15,051 nucleotides of DNA from Candidatus Heimdallarchaeota archaeon (GTDB lineage Archaea; Asgardarchaeota; Heimdallarchaeia; Hodarchaeales; LC-3), in assembly GCA_027364495.1 (NCBI GenBank), contig DAHXPE010000383.1, forward strand, positions 1 through 15,051, in the 5' to 3' direction. The translations under genes were made by a program, and so were the position numbers. Numbering within the stretch: position 1 is the stretch's first letter; each line of letters starts with the position of its first letter. Below are positions 7,292 through 14,461 of this stretch, piece after piece. The notes beneath the pieces are model-generated. The model had not been told where the DNA came from. It worked only from the letters and a program-made list of their open reading frames with translations, and made no database searches.

Positions 7292-7300
7292 TTTTAAATA
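7292..7300 (+). promoter_or_regulatory. Candidate TATA box for the helicase gene
   Basis: TTTTAAATA is centred 29 nt upstream of the ATG at 7325. No Shine-Dalgarno lies before that ATG, so a leaderless transcript is likely. Confidence 0.5.
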
Positions 7301-7324
7301 CAGTTTTCAAGAAAAATTTATTCT

Positions 7325-9910
7325 ATGCAGTTAAATACTCAGGTTTACGCTTATTTCAACTCAAAAAATGTAAATCTTAATGCTTTTCAATTGGATTTAT
7401 TACATAAGTTCGACAAAACTCTTATAAATTCGTTAATAGTTGCTCCTACTGGTTTAGGAAAAACTTTAGCTGCTTCAACACTTACTATTAATAACTGGAT
7501 TGAACACGAACTTGAAAATCAAAATAAACCTGATTCTAAAAAGAAAAAGTTTCAAAACCATATCTTATGGATTAGCCCCCTAAAAGCACTTTCTAGAAAT
7601 CTCATGCAACAACTAGATTATTATTGGAGGGATTTTGTCGAACAAAATCAAAAAAACGATTTTTTTCCTCTAAGAGCAGTAACCGATAGAACAGGTGATA
7701 GCAGCCAAAAAGAACGTAGAGAAATTTTGTCTAACCCCCCATTAATCTTGTGCACGACCCCAGAATCATTATTTTCAATGGTAGTTCAAAAAACAACAAG
7801 AAAATTCATTAAGCAAATTAAGTATGTAGTTGTGGATGAACTCCATTCACTAGCTGAAAGCAAACGTGGAGTGTTATTATCTCTCACACTGGAATTACTT
7901 GAAAGAATAATTACAGACAAACCGTTGGTTCGTATAGGTTTATCAGCAACAGTAGGTAATTTGGAATGGATGGGGAAATTTTTGGTTGGTCCAACAAGAA
8001 AAGTAGTAATATTTCGAGAAACAAGGTTTGAAAGAACTCCAGATTTAGAAATAATTGTAGAACAAAAAAATAAAGAAACAATACTACCCATGTTCGGATA
8101 TATGGGGGGATGGCTGGCTAAAAGAATTTCAAAAGAAATATCAGAAGATAGAACTATACTAATTTTTACTAAAACAAGATCTGCTACTGAACGAATGGCT
8201 ATAGGCTTGAAAAATTTTGTTTCAGATGATTTGAAACTAAAAATAGGAGCTCATCATTCCTCTCTAGCACTAGAAGAAAGGTTTTTCATAGAACAAGGAT
8301 TAAAACATGGATATTTGAAAGCTGTCTCAGCAACCGCATCCTTAGAATTAGGTATTGATATTGGTGCTATTGATGAAGTTTTCTTACTTAGTTCACCACA
8401 TTCAACAAATAATGCACTCCAGAGACTTGGTAGAGCCAGACACAATCCGGATGAAAAACCCAAAGGCAAATTATTCGTGGCTAATCTTTCAGATCTTCTA
8501 GTAGCAATTTCATTGAAAAGACAAATAGATAATAAGATTTTATCTCCAGTTACACCAATAAAAAAGCCTTTAGAGGTCCTTGCACAATTTATTTTCGGGC
8601 TTGCTGTCCAAGGTGATTTCACAAAGCCAGAATTACGGACTTTACTTGATAACACACTTCTTTTTCAAGATATTTCAGATGAAGAACTACAACAGACCCT
8701 TAATTACTGTACTTTTGGAGGTGAATCATTAAAAGCATATCCAGATTATCATCGAATAGTTGAAAGAGATAATATATTTACTATTCAATCAGAACAATTT
8801 AGAAAACTTTTTTTCCAAAACATCGGAACTATTGTAGAAGATGACATGATTCCTGTCTATTCAGAGCGCGGAAGAAAATTAGGGATGCTTGAAGAGACAA
8901 CTGCCATGAACCTGGAAATAGATGATATTATTTCCATGGGTGGTAAATCCTATCGAATTAAAGGATATAGAAATAACCAGCTAGTTGTTGCACCAGACAA
9001 GAGTCAACCAACAATACCAAGATGGGGAAAAACAAGACTGGCATTATCTGCGGAAGTTTTCGAAGGATTAGTTGATCTATTTTTTGAAATTGATATAAAA
9101 AAAGGCCTATTGTATGATCCTTGGGCATCCGAAATACTTAAAACGACAATTTCAAGAATGTATCAAATTCAAACACGAGTAGCACCATGGCCAATGCCTT
9201 CAATTATCCAAATTGAATTCTATGACTTAACATCTTTAGCAAATGATCTATTTCCGTTAGAAAAACTTCGTGCAACTCATCCATATCTAGCGGTCATCTA
9301 TACTTTCGCAAATTATAAAACAAATCATTCAATAGCACGATTGATAGCTCATAGACTACAAAAGTTTGAAATTCTACAAACACGATTGCACACTGATGAA
9401 ATAGCATTTGGAATATTTTCTAATAAAAAATTTCCATATGATGAAAAAATTTGGCGAGAATTAATTTCAGCAACACATGCTGAAGAAGATTTTGAAAAAA
9501 TTATTGAAAATAGTAATGCTTTTCGCTTAGCATTTCGGGAAACAGCAATTATTGGTCAAATGGTTTTAAAAACATATTATCAAATGAAAAAAACTGCAAA
9601 ACAAATGAGGTTAAGCCATGATTTACTTTTCGATGTGTTACTAAAGTATGAACCAAATCATCCATTACTTCAAGCTGCGCGAGAGCAAGTAAAAAGCCAA
9701 TTTTTGAATATTGAGCAATGCCTAGATTGGTTACAAAATGATTCAAGTAGGAAAATGAGCTTTTATACGTTAAATACAATTAGTCTACTTAGTACCCCTA
9801 TCATTCTACACGGATGGGTTGATTGGAGCAATCCTGATGATCCTGAGGAAATGCTTGAAGAAATATACGAGAAAATAATTGCCGAAACTACAAACTTTGG
9901 AGATACATGA
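7325..9910 (+). CDS. Lhr-family superfamily 2 ATP-dependent helicase
   Basis: Predicted ATP-dependent nucleic-acid translocase/helicase for DNA (or RNA) repair. At 861 residues it matches an Lhr core or bacterial ligase-associated DEXH helicase. Motifs in order: Walker A APTGLGKT (40-47); WISPLKALSRNL (82-93, motif Ia); DRTGDSSQKERREILSNPP (121-139) and TTPESL (144-149); Walker B DELH (171-174) followed by LAESKRG, typical of Lhr; SAT (207-209); FTKTRSATERMA (281-292); SATASLELGIDIG (335-347); QRLGRARH (366-373, arginine fingers). Beyond the winged-helix part, the segment DIISMGGKSYRIKGYRNN and PRWGKTRLALSAE match the Lhr 'GGxxWxV...W.Ge' domain. No zinc motif or long extra C-terminal block is seen. 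The following phosphoesterase gene abuts or overlaps it, as in bacterial Lhr/PdeM pairs. Confidence 0.92.
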   Translation: MQLNTQVYAYFNSKNVNLNAFQLDLLHKFDKTLINSLIVAPTGLGKTLAASTLTINNWIEHELENQNKPDSKKKKFQNHILWISPLKALSRNLMQQLDYYWRDFVEQNQKNDFFPLRAVTDRTGDSSQKERREILSNPPLILCTTPESLFSMVVQKTTRKFIKQIKYVVVDELHSLAESKRGVLLSLTLELLERIITDKPLVRIGLSATVGNLEWMGKFLVGPTRKVVIFRETRFERTPDLEIIVEQKNKETILPMFGYMGGWLAKRISKEISEDRTILIFTKTRSATERMAIGLKNFVSDDLKLKIGAHHSSLALEERFFIEQGLKHGYLKAVSATASLELGIDIGAIDEVFLLSSPHSTNNALQRLGRARHNPDEKPKGKLFVANLSDLLVAISLKRQIDNKILSPVTPIKKPLEVLAQFIFGLAVQGDFTKPELRTLLDNTLLFQDISDEELQQTLNYCTFGGESLKAYPDYHRIVERDNIFTIQSEQFRKLFFQNIGTIVEDDMIPVYSERGRKLGMLEETTAMNLEIDDIISMGGKSYRIKGYRNNQLVVAPDKSQPTIPRWGKTRLALSAEVFEGLVDLFFEIDIKKGLLYDPWASEILKTTISRMYQIQTRVAPWPMPSIIQIEFYDLTSLANDLFPLEKLRATHPYLAVIYTFANYKTNHSIARLIAHRLQKFEILQTRLHTDEIAFGIFSNKKFPYDEKIWRELISATHAEEDFEKIIENSNAFRLAFRETAIIGQMVLKTYYQMKKTAKQMRLSHDLLFDVLLKYEPNHPLLQAAREQVKSQFLNIEQCLDWLQNDSSRKMSFYTLNTISLLSTPIILHGWVDWSNPDDPEEMLEEIYEKIIAETTNFGDT

Positions 9911-9911
9911 T

Positions 9912-10625
9912 TTGGTAGAACCAGGACTAACTCTTACTGTTACTTGGGCTGGAATGGATTGGATTATTGATAAAAGGCGTGTTCTTGTGAATCCTAAACT
10001 TAAATTTCTCATTTTGTCCGATATTCATATAGGGTATTACAGTTCATTGAGAGCTCAGGGAAGCTATTTACCCGATTATGATTCAAAATTATTGCAAGAC
10101 ACCATTGATTCGTTAGTAATTGATTATACAAATTATCATTGGATTATAGCAGGTGATATAAAGCATAGACATTCAAAAAATCTTTCAAAGGAAGAAAAAG
10201 ATGAAGTTAAAAATGTATTTAGCGCCATTACCGAAAAGAATAAATTAACAGTCATTTTGGGTAATCATGATAAGGATTTAGAGAATGTTTTTGAGGAATT
10301 GGCTATAACCTGCAATCCGTTAGAAAATTTTTATCTTAATGGGGTAATTATTACCCATAATCAAGATTTACTTGACAAAAAATTAGAGGAACATTATATC
10401 ATAGGTCATTTTCATCCTATTATTTCAATGGAACATGTAAATGGATCATTTATTCCAGTTTTTGCTATGACAGACAATCTAATCATTCTTCCAGCTTTCA
10501 ATTATGTTGCTGGAGGATTTAACATTAAAAATTTGTTTTATAGAAATGAGAAAAGGCAAAATTTTTCTGTTTTTGCAATAGGAAAACAAATATATGATCT
10601 AGGTACTCTTCAAAATTTGATATAA
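9912..10625 (+). CDS. Calcineurin-like (MJ0037/COG1407, PdeM-like) metallophosphoesterase
   Basis: Predicted metal-dependent nuclease or phosphodiesterase of the MRE11-like fold. All two-metal motifs are present: LSDIHIGY (DxH), AGDIKH (GDxKH, typical of this subfamily), GNHD, ITHNQ (His) and GHFHP (GHxH). The LVEPGLTLTV start region also resembles family members. Bacterial homologues (PdeM) sit beside an Lhr-like helicase in ligase-associated repair clusters, and here the gene follows such a helicase directly. Start choice: in-frame TTG codons at 9879, 9897 and 9912 are possible and there is no in-frame ATG nearby. I prefer 9912 because GGAG (9899-9902) lies 9 nt upstream, which gives a 1-nt gap after the helicase stop. 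A start at 9879 would overlap the helicase by 32 nt. Translational coupling is likely either way. Confidence 0.88.
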   Translation: MVEPGLTLTVTWAGMDWIIDKRRVLVNPKLKFLILSDIHIGYYSSLRAQGSYLPDYDSKLLQDTIDSLVIDYTNYHWIIAGDIKHRHSKNLSKEEKDEVKNVFSAITEKNKLTVILGNHDKDLENVFEELAITCNPLENFYLNGVIITHNQDLLDKKLEEHYIIGHFHPIISMEHVNGSFIPVFAMTDNLIILPAFNYVAGGFNIKNLFYRNEKRQNFSVFAIGKQIYDLGTLQNLI

Positions 10626-10652
10626 AACTAGCATTAACAATAAAGTTAGTTT
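10625..10652 (+). terminator. Weak hairpin after the phosphoesterase gene
   Basis: AAACTA and TAGTTT form 6-bp arms around a 16-nt loop at the end of the gene, followed by a T-rich stretch. It may end the helicase-phosphoesterase transcript. The stem is weak. Confidence 0.25.
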
Positions 10653-10655
10653 CTT

Positions 10656-10665
10656 ATTATTAAAT
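10656..10665 (+). promoter_or_regulatory. Candidate TATA box for the membrane protein gene
   Basis: ATTATTAAAT lies about 23 nt before the ATG at 10684, and no Shine-Dalgarno precedes that ATG. A leaderless mRNA separate from the upstream pair is plausible. Confidence 0.35.
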
Positions 10666-10683
10666 TTTTGCCAGAAAATCAAT

Positions 10684-11970
10684 ATGAAAGTCTCAAAGTC
10701 CGCTCAATCAAAGTTAGCAATAATTATATTCAATGTTTTATTGGTTATTATTTACTTATATGCTAATAATTTTGATTCATCAATTCTTTTATACAAAAAT
10801 AATGCTATAAACTGGTCCTCATATTGGTTCGGAGCTATTATATTCTCTGAAATTCTTATGCTTGTAATGTCAATTTCTAAAATTGTTAAGTCGACCCAAA
10901 TAAAAGTAATAGTCACGATTATATCAATTTTCTTTATAATTTTTTATTTTTCAAGCAATCCAATAAATATTCAACAGATTCTTAATAGTCATACCCCAAT
11001 TAATTGGAATTATTTCTGGATAGGTACATTTTTAGCATTTCTCAGTAATTTTCTAGATGGATTAGCTTGGCAAAGGATCTTAAAATTCTTAGACAAACGA
11101 ATTTCTGCCAAAGATGGCGTAATAGATCATCTTGTAGGTTTTTCGTTAGGAATTTTTATCCCAGTTGCTGGAACAGCAGAGTTAGCAAGTAAATCTGTTA
11201 TGCTTGCAAAAAGATATCCAGGATTTACTTCGGAAGAGACAGTTTCATCAATTGCGGCTATAAGAACTGTTTTCCTGATAACTGCTTACGTAGCATGGGG
11301 TTTTCTCATTGTTTCCCTTGGTATGGCTCATGTTCTTACACCAATAGAAACAGTTGTTATTTTAGTGGTTGTATGGATAGCTTTGACCGTTGTCATTTAT
11401 ATTTTAATTTCATTTTTTGGTAATGTTAATAGACTATCATCAACGTTACAATACTTGGAACGAGTATCTTTTAAACATAACAAAATCCACACAATCTTTG
11501 ACGTTATAAAAAGTTGGCTTGAAAATTTTTCAAAATCATTTAATCAAATTAAAAAAATGTCGAAGAAAGAAATTATTGTTATGATGATTTTAGTATTCTC
11601 ACAAAATTTTATTAAATGGATATCAGTTTATTTCATTTATTTAGCAGTTCTTAACTTACCCTTCTATATTGTAATGTTCATTTCAGTTGCTATAGGATTT
11701 GTAAATTTAATTCCGGCAGGGATACCTGGCTTAGCAGGACTAAGAGAAATAGCAACAATCTCTGGCTTAGAATTAACCGGTCTAAAAAATAAAGATCAAG
11801 TTATCTTATCAGCACTTCTACAATCGGCTAGCTTATACTTATTCTTCCTTGTGGCTTTTATCATAGGTCTACCATATTGGATTTTATTAAAACCGGTGAA
11901 AGAAGAGCGTGTGTATCGAGATGAAATGGTAAACAAAGAGAAGCTGATTGAAAAGGCTGATCCAGCCTAG
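10684..11970 (+). CDS. Multi-pass membrane protein, UPF0104 / LPG-synthase-TM (flippase-like) family
   Basis: A 428-residue integral membrane protein with about nine or ten hydrophobic segments (roughly 10-28, 46-65, 73-91, 108-128, 148-162, 190-212, 220-244, 295-318, 322-348 and 375-402). Family marks are SLGIFIPVAGTAELASKSVML (about 154-174, the 'G..iP..gG..e' pattern) and FVNLIPAGIPGLAGLREI near residues 340-357 (the conserved PxGxGxxE-like loop before the last helices). Members include the transmembrane half of lysylphosphatidylglycerol synthase MprF and many archaeal proteins linked to lipid or polysaccharide export. The aminoacyl-transferase domain of MprF is absent, so only a lipid-handling or transport role can be proposed. 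The C-terminus is short, charged and probably cytosolic. Confidence 0.85.
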   Translation: MKVSKSAQSKLAIIIFNVLLVIIYLYANNFDSSILLYKNNAINWSSYWFGAIIFSEILMLVMSISKIVKSTQIKVIVTIISIFFIIFYFSSNPINIQQILNSHTPINWNYFWIGTFLAFLSNFLDGLAWQRILKFLDKRISAKDGVIDHLVGFSLGIFIPVAGTAELASKSVMLAKRYPGFTSEETVSSIAAIRTVFLITAYVAWGFLIVSLGMAHVLTPIETVVILVVVWIALTVVIYILISFFGNVNRLSSTLQYLERVSFKHNKIHTIFDVIKSWLENFSKSFNQIKKMSKKEIIVMMILVFSQNFIKWISVYFIYLAVLNLPFYIVMFISVAIGFVNLIPAGIPGLAGLREIATISGLELTGLKNKDQVILSALLQSASLYLFFLVAFIIGLPYWILLKPVKEERVYRDEMVNKEKLIEKADPA

Positions 11971-11979
11971 TATTCTGCA

Positions 11980-12093
11980 ATATTTACGATTCTCTTTTCA
12001 CTTCAGATTTTATTATAAAAAACAAAATCAAACACAGATATATTAAACAGAAGAAAAGTTTTATATTTTGCTAAAAAGAGAATCGAAAAATAT
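11980..12093. repeat. Long inverted repeat with ~75-nt centre (structured RNA or MITE-like element)
   Basis: CGATTCTCTTTT (11987-11998) is perfectly complementary to AAAAGAGAATCG (12074-12085). Across a one-base/two-base bulge, pairing continues outward with ATATTT (11980-11985) against AAATAT (12088-12093), giving 18 pairs in all. The centre holds a further hairpin, GATTTT (12006-12011) with AAAATC (12024-12029). It starts 10 bp after the membrane protein stop. No poly-T follows the 3' arm, so it is not a simple intrinsic terminator. No clear target-site duplication is visible. Confidence 0.6.
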
Positions 12094-12465
12094 CTTCATT
12101 TTTAAAATAAAAATCATTTAAAAAATTAAAAGTTATTTAGAGTTGTTTAGCATAAGGAGTACTTTTAATAAAATATGATTATTTAGGCTTAATAGATGAA
12201 TCATAAGTAATTAAATCTCATATCATCTTAAAATTGAATAATAATTCGAAATAATAAAAAAAACTTTAGACAAATAAAAAAAAATGAAGAATATTTGAAA
12301 AAAAAGTTCGAATTGAGCATGACTCATAATCTTATACTAATCAAAATTTAAAAAAAGAGTGGTTGGTCTAATTATTTAGATTACATTAACAAAAAGAAAA
12401 ATATTTTTTCTAATATGCTATTAACAATTAAAAAATATTTAATTATTCCGTAAATTAAACGTAAG
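12094..12465. other. Gene-free AT-rich region upstream of nuoD
   Basis: About 370 bp of very AT-rich sequence with only trivially short ORFs. I see small inverted repeats (AATTCGAA at 12243-12250 with TTCGAATT at 12307-12314, and TCTAA/TTAGA near 12366-12381) and, at the right end, the nuoD promoter. There are no recognisable gene remnants and no tRNA. Confidence 0.5.
12431..12443 (+). promoter_or_regulatory. Candidate BRE/TATA promoter of nuoDI
   Basis: An A-run (12431-12435) followed by TATTTAAT (12436-12443) resembles an archaeal BRE plus TATA box. Its centre is 26-27 nt before the GTG at 12466, which puts the transcription start on or next to that codon. This supports a leaderless GTG start for nuoD. 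Confidence 0.5.
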
Positions 12466-13587
12466 GTGATAACGATTAGTCAAATGACACTTCAAATGGG
12501 TCCACAACACCCAATGTTGCACGGACTATGGTCTTTTGCTGTTCAAATCGACGGAGAAAAGATTTACGGGGCTGATGTCCGTTTAGGATATATTCACAAA
12601 GGTGTTGAGAAAATTTGTGAAACCCGTAACTATGATCAAATTATACCCTTGATGGATCGTGGTATTTGCTATGCTTCTGCTTTAACCTGGGGTCATTTAT
12701 ATACAGGTGCTGTAGAACGTCTTTTCGGTATTGAAGATGATGTTCCAGAAAGAGCTCAGTGGATTAGAGTTCTTTTATCTGAAGCACAACGAATTGCATC
12801 CCATGGTTTCTGGGGAGCTGCATTCTTTGCTGATTTAGGAGTATGGACTGGTATGATGCTCGGATTGAGAGACAGAGAATTTTTCGTCGATCTTCTTGAA
12901 GCTACAACTGGTCAACGATTAAATTATAATTACAACCGTATTGGTGGCGTTGCTAATGATCTGCCTGAAAATCTTGGTGACATGGCTCTTGAGGCATGTG
13001 ACTGGATGGAAGATGTTGGTTTTAGCCAATGGGAACGATTATTTGATAAATCAGATGTTTTCCTTATCCGTACTAAACATGTTGGTGTTATGACTCCAGA
13101 ATATGCCATTGCTCATGGTGTTACTGGTGTTAATCTCCGTTCTACTGGTGTCAAGCACGATATTCGCAAAATAGATGGTTATGCTGCTTATCCAGATGTT
13201 AAATTCGAGATTCCAGTTGGATCCAACGGTGATGTTTATGACCGTTACCGTATTCGTCTTGATGAAATGAAACAATCCGTTAAAATTATTCGTCAATGTG
13301 TTGACAACATGCCTAAAGGTGATGTTATGATTCCCAAGGCCAAAATGCCTCGCAAACCTAAGAACAAAGAAGCATTCTTCCGTGTTGAAGATCCTCGTGG
13401 TGAATCAGCTGCCTATGTTGTTGATGATGATTCCAACCGTAGTAAGAATCCTTACAGATTGAAGATTAAGAGCCCTGCACTTGTTCACATGGCAACTTTT
13501 CCTGATCTTGTTACTGGCGGTAAAATTGCCGATATTGTGACTATTTTAGGCAGTATTGATTTATGTACCGGAGAAACAGACCGCTGA
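12466..13587 (+). CDS. nuoD: NuoD-like (49-kDa) subunit of a complex I / group 4 hydrogenase-related complex
   Basis: Q-module catalytic subunit homologous to NuoD/FpoD/Nqo4 and to the large subunit of [NiFe] hydrogenases, acting at the membrane face with NuoB and NuoI. Signatures: MGPQHPMLHG (11-20), GYIHKGVEKI (41-50), HGFWG (113-117), RIGGVANDLPEN (158-169), DPRGESAAYV and the C-terminal LGSIDLCTGETDR (361-373). Hydrogenase large subunits carry CxxC near both ends. Here only single cysteines remain at these places, C68 (DRGIC) and C367 (DLC), so a normal NiFe site is impossible. Length (373) is close to family length. The start is GTG at 12466, matched by promoter spacing; ATG at codon 7 is the alternative. 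Codon use (CGT, CTT, more C) differs from the AGA-rich neighbours and suggests high expression. nuoI follows after 11 bp. Confidence 0.92.
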   Translation: MITISQMTLQMGPQHPMLHGLWSFAVQIDGEKIYGADVRLGYIHKGVEKICETRNYDQIIPLMDRGICYASALTWGHLYTGAVERLFGIEDDVPERAQWIRVLLSEAQRIASHGFWGAAFFADLGVWTGMMLGLRDREFFVDLLEATTGQRLNYNYNRIGGVANDLPENLGDMALEACDWMEDVGFSQWERLFDKSDVFLIRTKHVGVMTPEYAIAHGVTGVNLRSTGVKHDIRKIDGYAAYPDVKFEIPVGSNGDVYDRYRIRLDEMKQSVKIIRQCVDNMPKGDVMIPKAKMPRKPKNKEAFFRVEDPRGESAAYVVDDDSNRSKNPYRLKIKSPALVHMATFPDLVTGGKIADIVTILGSIDLCTGETDR

Positions 13588-13590
13588 GGT
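13586..13590 (+). promoter_or_regulatory. Ribosome binding site of nuoI overlapping the nuoD stop
   Basis: GAGGT overlaps the nuoD TGA stop and sits 8 nt before the nuoI ATG. It indicates translation of nuoI from the nuoD transcript, in contrast to the leaderless first gene. Confidence 0.65.
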
Positions 13591-13598
13591 AATGAATT

Positions 13599-14249
13599 AT
13601 GAGTTTAGGTTTATTACGTGTAATTATTAATCCAATTAGAGGCGCTGTTAACGCTATTATATACCCTTTTTCAGTTCCGATTGAGATACTTTTTTCCTAT
13701 CCCTTCCCAGTAGTATATCCTCACCATCAATTGAAAGAGGCCAAGCGTGAAGGTAAAACCATTAAAAATGGGCGTTGGGTCCAAGAATCTGATCCATATC
13801 CAGTTTACCTTAGAACCACAAATTACCGATATAGAGGTATTATTGGAATAGATATGGAACGCTGTACGGGATGCCGACGTTGTGAGAGGATTTGCCCTAA
13901 TAAAATCATTCGTATGGTTCCACGTTCAGATGAAGAAATTTTAGCTCGATTCCCTGATGTCGAGATAAACCCTACTAATAAGAAAAAAGTGTATCCAGAG
14001 ATTTATTATGGTCGATGTCTTTACTGTGGTTATTGCGGTGAAGAATTAGTTGGTGGTTGTCCTTTTGATGCTCTTCATTTAACTAATTTGTATGATTTAA
14101 GTGAAGTATTTGATGATAATCTTATCATGACCCCTGAAAGACTTCAGCAAGTTGTTGAAAAAGTTGGCAGAGGTACGAGAAATTTCTGGACAGTAGAAGT
14201 TAAGAAACCAAAAGCTAAAGAACCTCCTGCTGCCAAAGCTTCAGCCTAA
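13599..14249 (+). CDS. nuoI: NuoI-like (23-kDa) subunit with two 4Fe-4S motifs
   Basis: Electron-carrying subunit of the same complex, passing electrons through two [4Fe-4S] clusters towards the NuoB cluster. Residues 1-38 are hydrophobic/amphipathic, as expected for membrane-surface docking, followed by the YRYRGIIGIDMERC lead-in. The first cluster motif is regular: C89-x2-C92-x2-C95-x3-C99-P. The second is C140-x2-C143-x2-C146-x7-C154-P, with seven instead of the usual three residues before the last Cys, i.e. a four-residue insertion (GEELVGG). All eight ligand cysteines remain. The C-terminus is a short Lys/Pro/Ala-rich tail. At 216 residues it is slightly longer than many NuoI. It is second in a two-gene operon with nuoD. 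The other subunits (A-C, H, J-N) are not in the window. Confidence 0.92.
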   Translation: MSLGLLRVIINPIRGAVNAIIYPFSVPIEILFSYPFPVVYPHHQLKEAKREGKTIKNGRWVQESDPYPVYLRTTNYRYRGIIGIDMERCTGCRRCERICPNKIIRMVPRSDEEILARFPDVEINPTNKKKVYPEIYYGRCLYCGYCGEELVGGCPFDALHLTNLYDLSEVFDDNLIMTPERLQQVVEKVGRGTRNFWTVEVKKPKAKEPPAAKASA

Positions 14250-14267
14250 GTGCATTATCTTTTCTTA

Positions 14268-14293
14268 TTTTTTTATTTAGCTCTTTTTTTTTT
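14268..14293 (+). terminator. Double T-tract terminator of nuoDI
   Basis: Runs of seven T (14268-14274) and ten T (14284-14293) follow the nuoI stop within 45 nt, with a further T-run after 14310. This is typical of archaeal U-tract termination, here in duplicate. Confidence 0.6.
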
Positions 14294-14461
14294 AAGTAAC
14301 TTCAAATTAAATTTTTTTTTCAAAAAATCCAAATAACATAATAGATTCACTAATATTTAGGTTCCTCCATCAAATAAAAAAGCATTTATTTCTATATTAA
14401 ACAAATTATATCTATGAGAGTTTACCTATAGTTATTTAAGTGAATACCCAAATTAGTAATG
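14294..14461. other. Intergenic AT-rich spacer, nothing recognised
   Basis: Between the nuoDI terminator and the upp remnant I find only AT-rich sequence without an ORF, RNA gene or clear repeat on either strand. Confidence 0.5.

Noticed and set aside
6945..7310. Open frame of 121 codons on the minus strand, rich in Ser and Phe
   Set aside because: It is the antisense of the Lys/Glu-rich repeat tail; its composition is a mirror of GAA/AAA codons and it has no promoter or family resemblance.
12243..12314. Inverted pair AATTCGAA / TTCGAATT upstream of nuoD
   Set aside because: Only 8 bp and built on the self-palindrome TTCGAA, with a 56-nt gap; chance is a sufficient explanation.
13051..13296. 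Open frame of 81 codons on the minus strand within nuoD
   Set aside because: A shadow frame opposite a strongly conserved coding region, with no separate signal.
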